Shown: in pieces, positions 8,459-15,956 of the stretch
How the letters are laid out: each line of letters opens with the position of its first letter
How positions within the stretch are numbered: the stretch's first letter is position 1
Assembly: GCF_003721565.1 (NCBI RefSeq)
Contig: NZ_RJJE01000017.1
Span: forward strand, 608,636 to 672,635
From: Rufibacter immobilis
GTDB lineage: Bacteria; Bacteroidota; Bacteroidia; Cytophagales; Hymenobacteraceae
Length of the DNA stretch: 64,000 nucleotides
Direction: 5' to 3'
Notes under the pieces: generated by a model
What the model was told of the DNA's origin: nothing
What the model saw: the letters and a program-made list of their open reading frames with translations, nothing else
Database searches by the model: none
Translations under genes and position numbers: made by a program

Positions 8459-8496
8459 CGTTTTTGGCCTGTTTTTCAGAAAACAGGCCAAAAACG
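8459..8496. repeat. Palindrome-family copy (TTTTTGGCC subtype)
   Basis: CGTTTTTGGCCTGTTTTTC pairs with GAAAACAGGCCAAAAACG. It lies 45 bases upstream of the addB start and downstream of the next minus-strand gene. Confidence 0.85.
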
Positions 8497-8529
8497 CACT
8501 TGGTTATGGAATGGGTGAAGCGGGTAGAC

Positions 8530-8748
8530 TTATACGGAGGCCGACTTACTAAAGGAAGCTTTCTTCACAATGAAATAGACCAGCAGATACACAACTGCCC
8601 AGGAAGCAAAATCAATGAGCAGCTTAGAAGTAAGAAGCCCTTCGGTGAAAGGATCATAGGCGAAACCGGCCAGATAATGTACTATTTTCACCACTACATA
8701 GGTGATGAATAAGAAGAGTAGTTGGGAAGGTTTATTATTGTTTTTCAT
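8530..8748 (-). CDS. Small membrane protein of unknown function
   Basis: This 72-residue protein has two predicted membrane helices (LLFLFITYVVVKIVHYLAG and LIDFASWAVVYLLVYFIV) and a Lys/Ser-rich C-terminus. I do not recognise a family. The frame, clear ATG and membrane-like composition support a real gene. It is on the same strand as its neighbours, with a palindrome-family copy between it and addB. Confidence 0.6.
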   Translation of the reverse strand: MKNNNKPSQLLFLFITYVVVKIVHYLAGFAYDPFTEGLLTSKLLIDFASWAVVYLLVYFIVKKASFSKSASV

Positions 8749-8848
8749 GATAGCTTAATGGGGCATTGAAGTTGGAATATCAGAAAAGAAATCCCCTGCC
8801 AGGTTCAGGCACATGAGCTTGTTTTAGGGTGGCTTGTTCTGTCTTTAT

Positions 8849-9346
8849 TCAGGTTTCGTGCTGGCCTACTTTGACCACTTTACCGTCTTTGAACTCTATA
8901 TCCAGAACGTCTGGATCAATGTTGGCAAAACCAGGTCTGAACCCGAGATAATAATTCCAGTGGTCGCTGAGGTCTGTGTTGCCCTCGTCTCCCAACAATT
9001 GCCGGACTTCAGGTTTTGTCTTGCCCAGAAGCATTTTACTGTCAATAATATCGGAAGAGAGTTCATACCGCTTTTCTTTAGCGGCCATCCATCTTTCTCT
9101 TTTGAAGTCATAGCGGGGGTGATAGCTTAAGCTTTTGAGCAAAAGCATGATCAGACCCATATAGATAACAGGAGTAGCAACAATAGTGGTGGCCCACGTT
9201 GTTATGCGTCTTGTTCTGGTGTTTATGATGAATTTTTTAAGGACCCAACGGAAGAAGGCAAAGGTTGGAACCCCCAGTAGTATCATGATCAAATATACAT
9301 CCAGGCTTATTCCAAAAATTGTTGGTAGGTATAGTAGCGTTGTCAT
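8849..9346 (-). CDS. Membrane protein with BamE/SmpA-like C-terminal domain
   Basis: This 165-residue protein has two membrane helices in the first 70 residues (VYLIMILLGVPTFAFF and WATTIVATPVIYMGLIMLL). A soluble domain follows, reading SKMLLGKTKPEVRQLLGDEG and later WNYYLGF. The pattern of leader, GxTxxEVxxLLG and W-x-YYLG resembles the SmpA/BamE fold found in lipoproteins and uncharacterised Bacteroidota proteins. The function is unknown. It lies 11 bases downstream of the small gene at 9358-9579 and could share its transcript. Confidence 0.65.
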   Translation of the reverse strand: MTTLLYLPTIFGISLDVYLIMILLGVPTFAFFRWVLKKFIINTRTRRITTWATTIVATPVIYMGLIMLLLKSLSYHPRYDFKRERWMAAKEKRYELSSDIIDSKMLLGKTKPEVRQLLGDEGNTDLSDHWNYYLGFRPGFANIDPDVLDIEFKDGKVVKVGQHET

Positions 9347-9357
9347 ATGGTGATAAT

Positions 9358-9579
9358 TTATAATGATTCTGTCTTTTTAGCAAAAGTACCATGGTCAAGA
9401 TTGATGGTGAATTCCCTGTCATCAATTGTTCTTACTACCAGGAAGGTCTGTCCGTTTGGTGCCGTGTTGTAGTGGTAGGGTACATCAAACTGGGAAAGCC
9501 ACAGAAAGTGTAGAGGGGTTTTCTTCAGTTTTCTTGGGGAGGCGGCGAGACTATTAGGTAAAGAGTGCCGCTTACGCAT
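9358..9579 (-). CDS. Small hypothetical protein
   Basis: 73 residues, basic N-terminus and a beta-like C-terminal half (TFLVVRTIDDREFTINLDHG). No family is recognised. It begins about 150 bases after the last attC-like site and directly precedes the BamE-like gene. Coding is supported only by the open frame and spacing. Confidence 0.45.
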   Translation of the reverse strand: MRKRHSLPNSLAASPRKLKKTPLHFLWLSQFDVPYHYNTAPNGQTFLVVRTIDDREFTINLDHGTFAKKTESL

Positions 9580-9733
9580 TGTTGTGGTATGTTTTCTTGC
9601 TTATATTTTTATAGTAATAGGGCATGTATAGGGTTGTCTTTAAGATTTGCTTCAGGGCTAAATGAATTTAATAAGAACTTTATTCATTTTTTTCTTCCTT
9701 TAGATTTTTTGTTCAGATTAAATGTAATGTCTA

Positions 9734-9795
9734 GTTTGAACAATGTGCGAGGCCATCGGCAGAAGATGACGTTTACATGTGGATGGCAACAGTAT
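9734..9795 (-). repeat. attC-like site D (end of S41 cassette)
   Basis: Read on the minus strand it starts ACTGTTGCCATCC, has a central GCCGATGGCC and ends CACATTGTTCAAAC. The TGTTGCCA at its left end is the reverse complement of TGGCAACA at the start of the same cassette (near 11452-11460). It is the most diverged of the four sites and closes the array. Confidence 0.75.
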
Positions 9796-11445
9796 TTATT
9801 TATTTTTAGTCACTAATTCAATAGCCCGTTCAAGTATTTCATCTTTGCCATCAACAGTCCCTTGAAGGGTTGGTTTGATTTCAATATCGATTTTCACACC
9901 CTTTCTTTGTATCGGGGCCATGTCTGGGTAGAAGATGGCACTGCTCGTAAAGTAGGACTTGTAACCTCCTACAAACTCCTGGGGAACCATCGTTCCGCCT
10001 GCTCCTGCGGTTTGGCTGCCTACCGTTTTTACATGGTATCCGTTCTGTAGCCACATGGCGGTATATTCGGCCCTGCTTTGCGTGTATTCGTCAACAAGAA
10101 CTAGAACTTCACCTGTGAACTTGGGGTCCCCTTTGGGAACTATAGTATGGTTGGATAAAATATACTTACCAGGAAACTTAAAATCTGGCTTTGTTACTTT
10201 ATTCGTTTCTGCGTTCCTCACTCCCAGAAAGTCCCTGAAATGGTAACCATAAAATTCTTTAGGGTAACCTCTCAGATCTATAATGATGGCTTTGGCGCTT
10301 ACCAAACTATTAAGGGCATCAGCAAGCTCTTTCTCATTGATGATTCCCAGTTTAATATAACCAATGTTATCTTGAAGAACCTCCCACGATTTTTGATTAG
10401 TACCATACTTAAATCGGTCAAACGTGTATCTTGCCAGCTTTCGGTCTTTGGTTTCCCCACCCCTCGTAATTTCAACGTTGACACTGTCCGAAGAGCCACT
10501 TAGGATTTTGACAGTAGCATGTTTTAGTTTGGACTGATAGTTCGATCCATTGCAATATTTTAGATTCTGCTTCAATACCTCAGCTACTTCAACACCTTCC
10601 ACTTTGCTTATGACGTCCCCTACCTTTATGTCATTTAAGTTGGCCAGTGCATTGTCATAAATGCCCGTTATTATAATCTGATCATCAATGATTCTGAACG
10701 CCGCTGGTATTTGTTTCAGGCCGAAATGCCCATCCAGCACATCAGTTGTAAAGTAGCCATGACTGTCATCAATCTTTACCACAAGCTCCAGCATGGCCAA
10801 GTGGTACGCTAATTCAGAAGCTGGGGAGGAAAATTTAGGAAGCATCTGGGAGAGAACCTCATCCCATTCTGTGTCTAGTTGATACTTGTGGGGATAGAAA
10901 TACTCAATTATATTCCAGTACCTGAATAAAGACAGGAGACGTAATGGCCTGTTTGTCCAGACGAAGTTGTCATATGGTTTTTCATTCGAGATAACAAGGC
11001 TGGAGCTTCGACCCTCGGTAGTTACATAAAAAGGTTTCCCCTGAAACCTGTTTTGTTCTATGAACTTAAGTTTTTCCGTGAGCTCTTTGGTGAATACCTT
11101 GTTGTTTTCAAACCAAGTCAAATCAAAGTTTTTATCGAATGGTGCTGATTGAGGACTTGTCTGGCATTTTCTGCACAACTTAATTCCGCCTAGAGACTCG
11201 ATCCAGGATGCAAAGATGCCAGACAGCTCCTCTTTGGTGCTGGCCTTTTCTATGGAGGGTAAGATTTCTAGGAACTGATTGTCCCAGTCTAACTTTCCGT
11301 TGGCAACATTCGGGTGGTAATACTTCAGAAACCCCCAGATTTTGGCAGTTGCTGTTAGTTTTTCTGTATCAGATAAGTTGTTTTGAGCATTTACAGTTTT
11401 ATAGCTAATTATGATACTCAGGAGAACTAGAATTATATTTTTCAT
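9796..11445 (-). CDS. S41 family peptidase (cassette gene)
   Basis: 549 residues starting at the ATG at 11443-11445 (MKNIILVLLSIIISYKTVNAQ), which gives a clean signal peptide. A longer open frame runs back through the attC-like site but is not plausible. An N-terminal region, a PDZ-like segment (residues ~265-340, NALANLNDIKVGDVISKVEG) and the S41 core follow; the core has IIIDLRGYP and DEYTQSRAEYTAMWLQN, whose Ser near residue 455 is the expected nucleophile, and GSQTAGAGG. S41 peptidases are tail-specific or tricorn-like serine proteases; this one should act in the envelope. It is the last cassette of the array, with site A before it and site D after it. Confidence 0.88.
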   Translation of the reverse strand: MKNIILVLLSIIISYKTVNAQNNLSDTEKLTATAKIWGFLKYYHPNVANGKLDWDNQFLEILPSIEKASTKEELSGIFASWIESLGGIKLCRKCQTSPQSAPFDKNFDLTWFENNKVFTKELTEKLKFIEQNRFQGKPFYVTTEGRSSSLVISNEKPYDNFVWTNRPLRLLSLFRYWNIIEYFYPHKYQLDTEWDEVLSQMLPKFSSPASELAYHLAMLELVVKIDDSHGYFTTDVLDGHFGLKQIPAAFRIIDDQIIITGIYDNALANLNDIKVGDVISKVEGVEVAEVLKQNLKYCNGSNYQSKLKHATVKILSGSSDSVNVEITRGGETKDRKLARYTFDRFKYGTNQKSWEVLQDNIGYIKLGIINEKELADALNSLVSAKAIIIDLRGYPKEFYGYHFRDFLGVRNAETNKVTKPDFKFPGKYILSNHTIVPKGDPKFTGEVLVLVDEYTQSRAEYTAMWLQNGYHVKTVGSQTAGAGGTMVPQEFVGGYKSYFTSSAIFYPDMAPIQRKGVKIDIEIKPTLQGTVDGKDEILERAIELVTKNK

Positions 11446-11451
11446 CTTGAT

Positions 11452-11533
11452 ATTGTTGCCAACGTACTTGTGTAAACGACGGCGAGGCCGTCGGCCGTAG
11501 CATGGTGTTAATACCTTATTAGGGCACGTTGTT
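11452..11533 (-). repeat. attC-like site A (end of lipoprotein cassette)
   Basis: On the minus strand: AACAACGTGCCCTAATAAGG, then CATGCTACGGCCGACGGCC, then GTACGTTGGCAAC. Its left end is complementary to TTAGGGCAC-ATTG at the start of the same cassette (9 contiguous bases plus more). The GGCCGACGGCC centre is shared with sites B and C. Confidence 0.85.
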
Positions 11534-12349
11534 TTATTCTTCACTCAAGCTAGTGTATAGTAGTTGCCTATTAGCTTTTGGAAATGAAATTGTGCCGAAT
11601 TGTTTAGGGGTTTTGGCTGTTCTATTCACCTTGTCTGTATATATCTTCTCGTAATACTTTCCCAAGGAGTCTATCTGTGCCTCGGTTAGTTCAGGGCCCT
11701 CACTCCGTTCTAAATGTATTGACCTTGTGATAGCCGCCATTGGAGTGTCGTAATATGACTCATCAACCAGTTCTGTCAGGTTCCATTGCCTTGTTTTTTT
11801 ATCAAACCTAAAGCGAAGTTCGTTGTAACTACTTTTGGCCGTGGCCTCCATAGCCCTGAATGTGAAATGGCAAGAGAAACCGCCTCCGAGAGAATCCACC
11901 TCGATGTAGTCATTATCGTTGCCGTCCTCAATATACTCAAGCAAGCCATGGTTACTCGAGTGGATACGCAGGGAGTTGTCTTTCTCTCTTACTATCAGGT
12001 GCACCAGCAGCTTTTCCGCCTCTTCATCTTCTTGGGGTGTTTTTTTCCCGTTCCTAAGGATAAGTATGTAATCTCCTAACTTGTCGCTGTTCAAATCCGC
12101 TTTCAAGTACTCGTGAAGTGTGTAGCCTTTGCCTATCATTGGAGCAAGTTCCTTTACAGAATTATCCATTCCATTTTTGGTTTCTACAGAAGGTGTGTCA
12201 GGTGTGGAAGTTTGATAAACTGGATTGCTTGCTGATGAATCACTTTTATCTTGATTTTCTGAAGCGGAAATAATCTTGCTGTCTCCGCTTTTGCTGCAGG
12301 AAATACTGGCAACTAGAGAAAAGGCCAACAAGAGGCGAGATATTTTCAT
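11534..12349 (-). CDS. Lipoprotein of unknown function (cassette gene)
   Basis: 271 residues. The N-terminus MKISRLLLAFSLVASISC is a lipoprotein signal with the modified Cys at position 18. The mature part starts with a Ser/Asp-rich linker; a globular region then includes YLKADLNSDKLGDYILILRNG, a calcium-binding-like Asp-rich strand seen in FG-GAP-type or VCBS-like proteins. The sequence GGFSCHFTFRAMEATAKSSYNELRFRFD recalls uncharacterised Bacteroidota lipoproteins. No enzyme motif is evident. It fills its cassette almost completely: the stop lies next to site A and the start 14 bases from site B. Confidence 0.75.
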   Translation of the reverse strand: MKISRLLLAFSLVASISCSKSGDSKIISASENQDKSDSSASNPVYQTSTPDTPSVETKNGMDNSVKELAPMIGKGYTLHEYLKADLNSDKLGDYILILRNGKKTPQEDEEAEKLLVHLIVREKDNSLRIHSSNHGLLEYIEDGNDNDYIEVDSLGGGFSCHFTFRAMEATAKSSYNELRFRFDKKTRQWNLTELVDESYYDTPMAAITRSIHLERSEGPELTEAQIDSLGKYYEKIYTDKVNRTAKTPKQFGTISFPKANRQLLYTSLSEE

Positions 12350-12361
12350 GATTTTTGATTC

Positions 12362-12440
12362 AATGTGCCCTAACGGTTAGTATAAAAAACGTGCTAGGCC
12401 GTCGGCCGTAGCATGATTTTTATACAGTGTTAGCTGTTGT
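12362..12440 (-). repeat. attC-like site B (end of SUKH cassette)
   Basis: On the minus strand: AACAGCTAACACTGTATAAA, then CATGCTACGGCCGACGGCC, then TTTTTATACTAACCGTTAGG. The left end AACAGCTAAC is the exact 10-base complement of GTTAGCTGTT at the start of the same cassette. Paired blocks are GTATAAAAA/TTTTTATAC, TGCTA/TAGCA and GGCCG/CGGCC with unpaired spacers, the fold expected of attC. Confidence 0.88.
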
Positions 12441-13011
12441 ATTTTCTCCTTTCTTCATCTCTTTCAGACTTATAATCTTCCAATGTAAATTGCCAATGAC
12501 TTTCTGGATTATCAAAAACTTTTGAATCTATTGCTTTTAAGTCTCCAATAACCTTGTCAAGCTCTTCATCCGAAAATTCCGTATCAAAGAATGAGTCAGG
12601 TTGTAGTTTTGTAAAGCTTTTAAAGAATCTGTCGAATCTAAGCGCACTAAATGAAAACTTCTTTAAGTCCGTGTTTATGAAAACCTCTTCAAAAAAGTTA
12701 TCATGGTTAAGGTACACTAATTCTTGAGTCTCTAGATTTACTGCTATCGGGTCGCCTGCTCCATTGAAACCAATAGCTAAATACTTATCGTATTCAGAGT
12801 CGTTAAGCTCCCACATTTGGTTAACTGTGACTAACTCTTTTTCTTTTAAGTAGTCAAAGTTCAGCTCTTGAAACTCTGATGGCATGCCTGTAATGAATAG
12901 GAAATCAAACGCAGCGGAACCTAAATTGTATTTTGATTGCATATTTTGTTCTGCAACTAAATGTTCCCTCCCAAGGGTCTTCCACTTCATTAAGAATTCT
13001 TCTGATTTCAT
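12430..13011 (-). CDS. SUKH (SMI1/KNR4) superfamily immunity-like protein (cassette gene)
   Basis: 193 residues, no signal peptide, acidic. The core LVTVNQMWELNDSEYDKYLAIGFNGAGDPIAVNLETQELVYLNHDN follows the SUKH pattern, in which a Lys/Tyr-Leu-x-IG strand, a glycine turn and a D-x-I/V strand form the conserved centre. SUKH proteins commonly serve as immunity proteins against polymorphic toxins, sometimes collected without their toxin. Here no toxin gene is adjacent, consistent with an orphan immunity gene in a cassette; that use is an inference. The TAA stop lies inside the left arm of site B. Confidence 0.75.
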   Translation of the reverse strand: MKSEEFLMKWKTLGREHLVAEQNMQSKYNLGSAAFDFLFITGMPSEFQELNFDYLKEKELVTVNQMWELNDSEYDKYLAIGFNGAGDPIAVNLETQELVYLNHDNFFEEVFINTDLKKFSFSALRFDRFFKSFTKLQPDSFFDTEFSDEELDKVIGDLKAIDSKVFDNPESHWQFTLEDYKSERDEERRKYNS

Positions 13012-13020
13012 TATTTAATA

Positions 13021-13100
13021 TAACAGCTAACGGCTAGTATAAACAACGTGCTAGGCCGTCGGCCGTAGCATGATTTTTATACAATGTTGTGTGTAGGCTT
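13021..13100 (-). repeat. attC-like site C (end of first cassette)
   Basis: On the minus strand: AAGCCTACACACAACATTG, then TATAAAAATCATGCTACGG, then CCTAGCACGTTGTTTATAC and CCGTTAGCTG. The left end is complementary to TGTTGTGTGCAAGCTT at the start of the same cassette (14 of 16 positions). Arms pair as GTATAAA/TTTATAC, TGCTA/TAGCA and GGCCG/CGGCC, with one extra unpaired C in the left arm. Confidence 0.88.
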
Positions 13101-13106
13101 TTTTTT

Positions 13107-13589
13107 CTATTCTAATGGAATTATTACTTGCCGAATCAGAGAGGAGCTGTCGTTTATCTTTTTCAAATTCCATTCTTCATGAATCAATGTTATTTCAAAA
13201 GAATTTGTCTCAAGTTTTGATTCCTTCATTTGCTTGCCAAGTCTTTTGCTCCAGTCGTTAGCTTTTTCTGAATCTTTTATCTCTTCAAAACCTGGATATG
13301 CCAAAGACCAATTCGTTCCCCATACAAATCCGTCTGGTTCTTTATGCTTTTCCCATGTTTCAAAATCAGTAAATAGGTCATCCCAAGATTTTTTGATTAA
13401 ATCGTCATCTATTAAGGTTTTGTATATCAAGTCGTAACAATGCTTAAATGTAAGTATGTATCTACCCGCTAAATCACCTATCCAATTTGCTTCAATTTCA
13501 AATTGGTAATCACGAACATAATCTGTAAAGCCATGTCTTAAAATGGCTACATCGTATATTTCATCTAATTTTATATCTTCTAAAGTCAT
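13107..13589 (-). CDS. Hypothetical protein (first cassette gene)
   Basis: 160 residues from the ATG at 13587-13589 (MTLEDIKLDEIYDVAILRHGF). An in-frame GTG start 21 bases upstream would lie in the cassette boundary and is less likely. The sequence is rich in Trp, Asp and Lys (WEKHKEPDGFVWGTNWSLAYPGFEEI) and looks cytosolic. I recognise no family; small acidic proteins of this type are common cargo of integron cassettes and often unannotated. The base composition is clearly more AT-rich than the housekeeping genes around it. Confidence 0.65.
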   Translation of the reverse strand: MTLEDIKLDEIYDVAILRHGFTDYVRDYQFEIEANWIGDLAGRYILTFKHCYDLIYKTLIDDDLIKKSWDDLFTDFETWEKHKEPDGFVWGTNWSLAYPGFEEIKDSEKANDWSKRLGKQMKESKLETNSFEITLIHEEWNLKKINDSSSLIRQVIIPLE

Positions 13590-13604
13590 TTTATTTTTAA
13601 GCTT

Positions 13605-13617
13605 GCACACAACACTT
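13605..13617 (-). other. Left boundary of the cassette array
   Basis: On the minus strand AGTGTTGTGTGCA marks the first cassette start; its GTTGTGTG is the complement of the ACACAAC arm of site C. No attI site could be identified upstream. Confidence 0.55.
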
Positions 13618-13619
13618 AG

Positions 13620-13641
13620 ATAACATCACCGGTGATGTTAT
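13620..13641. promoter_or_regulatory. Perfect 22-bp palindrome upstream of the array
   Basis: ATAACATCACC followed directly by its mirror GGTGATGTTAT. It lies a few bases outside the first cassette boundary. It could be an operator for a dimeric regulator or part of the terminator of the mph gene (TTTT follows on the plus strand only). Confidence 0.5.
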
Positions 13642-13778
13642 TTTCAATATATCTATACCAAAACATCCTGTTACAGACGCAATTGACAGATAAATGGAAC
13701 TGGACTACCCAATATACTATATAGCAACTACTTAATGAAGTGTCTCCCGCTTAATTTTCAAGAGTAAATATGCGGAAG

Positions 13779-14678
13779 TTACTTCTCAGAAATACCCAGA
13801 GCGGGCAGGTAATCCTGCTCTCCAGATAGCAAGACGAAGAGGCCAATGTTCACGCCGTAGGCTGCTTGCCGTTGTCTAATATGTTCTTCCATCCGGGGCC
13901 ATGTTTTTCCGCCGTGCCGCCGGTAGTACGCCAACAATTGGTGCAACGCCTGCTCGCCAAAAATGGATAGGAAAGAAACAAAGTCAATGGCAGGGTCTGA
14001 GACTTCGGCCTCCGTCCAGTCCAGCAGCCCCGTGACCCTTGAGGCATCATCCACTAATATATGGGCAGCTTGCAGATCGGCGTGGACCAGGCAAGAGTGG
14101 GGAGGCCAGTAGCTATCCTCAGAGAGCCAGAGCTTCCATTGCTGCCAAAGCGCCTCAGCTACCCCAATTTCATGTTTCACCCGGTCCATTTGGGCGCTTA
14201 TTGTTTCACGGACTTGGGTTGGGGTGGAGATGTTGAGCTCTGCCTGTGCCGCTGCTTCCGGGGCACCAGCGTGTAGGGCCACCATGGCTTGGGCCAGGGA
14301 AGAAACAAAACCCAGGGGCAGTTCCTTGTGGTTCAGGTGCCAGTTGTATTGCTGCCGTTCCAGGTCTATGGTAGCCGCCGGGGTGCCCGGTAACTGCGGG
14401 TAGGCAATGAGAGTAGGCTCAAAAATTTGCCAGTTGGGTACGGCTACGGGTAGTTTGCCATGCAGGAATTGCAAGACCTTTTGTTCATTTTTGGCGCGGG
14501 GCAGCACGTCTGGGCGGCGCGGAATCCGGAGAATCCAGGGTTGTCCTGCCTGGTCTAGCGCATGGATTACCTGAAAATCCAGACCAGTCTCATTAAATCG
14601 GAAGGAGGAAGGGTTCAGGGGCAGGCCATGTTGCCGCGCCAGTTGCTCTATGAAGTCGGTATTGAGTGGTTTGGCCAT
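13779..14678 (-). CDS. Macrolide 2'-phosphotransferase-like (Mph) kinase
   Basis: 299 residues of the aminoglycoside/macrolide phosphotransferase fold. Several stretches follow the Mph pattern closely: FNETGLDFQV, WILRIPRRPDVL, PTQVRETISAQMDRVKHEIG, and CLVHADLQAAHILVDDASRVTGLLDWTEAEVSDPAIDF. In these enzymes the Asp of H-x-D near residue 200 is the catalytic base, and the L-D-W-x-E-A Asp binds magnesium. The expected reaction is GTP-dependent phosphorylation of the macrolide desosamine 2'-hydroxyl; activity and substrate are unproven. The ATG at 14676-14678 is preferred over an in-frame GTG two codons upstream. It sits upstream of the cassette array on the same strand but lacks an attC-like end, so it is not itself a cassette. 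Confidence 0.85.
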   Translation of the reverse strand: MAKPLNTDFIEQLARQHGLPLNPSSFRFNETGLDFQVIHALDQAGQPWILRIPRRPDVLPRAKNEQKVLQFLHGKLPVAVPNWQIFEPTLIAYPQLPGTPAATIDLERQQYNWHLNHKELPLGFVSSLAQAMVALHAGAPEAAAQAELNISTPTQVRETISAQMDRVKHEIGVAEALWQQWKLWLSEDSYWPPHSCLVHADLQAAHILVDDASRVTGLLDWTEAEVSDPAIDFVSFLSIFGEQALHQLLAYYRRHGGKTWPRMEEHIRQRQAAYGVNIGLFVLLSGEQDYLPALGISEK

Positions 14679-14926
14679 GAGCACAAAGTCTAGGTCTACT
14701 TAGGTATTTTTATCAGTAAGAAAAGGGGGATGCCCTGAAGAGAGAAGGGTTCTTCTGGTAGGGACAGAGAAATGCAATGGCAAAAAGGATTTGCCCCGGC
14801 TCTTTAGAGGGCCGGAAGACGCCACAGGAATACAGGCTTTATTGTTAGAAGTAAAGTTGTAATAAGAAGGTGCTCATAACGGAACTTGTATACGTTGAAT
14901 TTAGGGGTGGAAGGAGAAGGAATGTT

Positions 14927-14966
14927 GCGTTTAGAGGCTTTTTTTTCAAAAACAGGCGCTAAACGC
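14927..14966. repeat. Palindrome-family copy between divergent genes
   Basis: GCGTTTAGAGGC with mirror GCGCTAAACGC around a T8/A5 centre. It lies between the divergent mph and phosphatase genes, so it cannot be serving as their terminator. The rest of the 14679-15080 gap holds no recognised feature. Confidence 0.8.
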
Positions 14967-15080
14967 ACCGGCGCTTTTTCAAATAAGCCCAATCTTCAGC
15001 CACTAAATTCAGTGAGCGATCAAAAGTATTGTAACCTTTTGAAGAGGAAAAGGATTTAAAAGATACCTAGCGACCACTCT

Positions 15081-15749
15081 ATGCCCCGATACGCCATTTC
15101 AGACATTCACGGCTGCTGTAAAACCTTCCGGTACATGGTGGAGGAGGAGCTACGGCTGCAACCGCAGGACCACCTATACCTGCTGGGCGACTACATTGAC
15201 CGCGGTCCAGATTCTAAAGGAGTGCTGGAGTACATTATGTCATTGCGCGAGAAGGGCTACCAAGTCACCACCTTGTCTGGCAACCACGAAGACATGCTGC
15301 TGCACGCCCGGGACAACGCTGCCCACCGCACGGCCTGGCTCCGCATCAGTGGAGGGGAAACCCTCAAAAGTTTTGACGCGGAGTCTCTTGACGGAATTTC
15401 ACCGCGGTACTGGGATTTTCTGGAGCAGCTGGAGTTGTACGTAGCTCTAGAAGATTACCTGCTGGTGCACGCTGGTTTTGACTTCTCGCTCCAAGACCCT
15501 TTCTCAGACAGGGAAAGTATGCTTTGGATCAGGCATTTTGAGGTAGATGTAACGGTGTTGGGCAACCGGAAGATAGTGCATGGGCACACGCCCACCCCAC
15601 TGTCCAAGATGGAACATTCCCTCAAAACAGAACAGCGGCCGGTAATTAATATCGACGGCGGTTGCACGTATTGGGCGGGCTACGGCTATTTAACGGCGCT
15701 CAACCTGGACACCCTGCAACTCCACCGCGTCAGGAACAGAGAGACGTAA
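15081..15749 (+). CDS. PPP-family metallophosphoesterase (protein phosphatase-like)
   Basis: 222 residues, the usual size of bacterial PrpA/PrpB-like or ApaH-related phosphatases. The metal-binding motifs are all visible: SDIHGC (residues 7-12), GDYIDRGPDSKGV (~40), GNHEDMLL (~70), VHAGF (~127) and HGHTPT (~171). These proteins use a two-metal centre to dephosphorylate serine/threonine residues, or hydrolyse nucleotide substrates. The gene stands alone, divergent from mph. Confidence 0.9.
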   Translation: MPRYAISDIHGCCKTFRYMVEEELRLQPQDHLYLLGDYIDRGPDSKGVLEYIMSLREKGYQVTTLSGNHEDMLLHARDNAAHRTAWLRISGGETLKSFDAESLDGISPRYWDFLEQLELYVALEDYLLVHAGFDFSLQDPFSDRESMLWIRHFEVDVTVLGNRKIVHGHTPTPLSKMEHSLKTEQRPVINIDGGCTYWAGYGYLTALNLDTLQLHRVRNRET

Positions 15750-15790
15750 AACGTCTAGGCTCATGAAACTTCGGCCTAAAGAACAGAGGC

Positions 15791-15828
15791 TGATTAGAGG
15801 CTCTTTTTCCATAAATAGGGTAAAACTA
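15791..15828 (+). repeat. Degenerate palindrome-family copy
   Basis: TGATTAGAGGCTCTTTTTCC followed by an A-rich half ending GGTAAAAC. A weak match downstream of the phosphatase gene. Confidence 0.4.
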
Positions 15829-15905
15829 ACTCTTTCCTCAAGTAGACAGAAACGTTAATAAAGGCAAATCTGGTAGCATCTCATTTAGTTAAGAACTCTT
15901 TCTGA

Positions 15906-15942
15906 AAACAAAAAGCCCCAGAATTTCTCCTGAGGCTATCCT
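15906..15942 (-). terminator. Terminator of mqo
   Basis: On the minus strand AGCCTCAGG...CTGGGGCT is followed by TTTTTGTTTT. Confidence 0.75.
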
Positions 15943-15956
15943 GTGTGTAGGGTAAC

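Noticed and set aside
8750-9733. Further cassettes downstream of site D
   Set aside because: No palindrome with the GGCCGACGGCC-type centre and no complement of the GTTCAAAC boundary were found there.
13611-14678. mph as a fifth cassette of the array
   Set aside because: No attC-like palindrome lies at its 3' end, and its start shows no complement to a downstream site.
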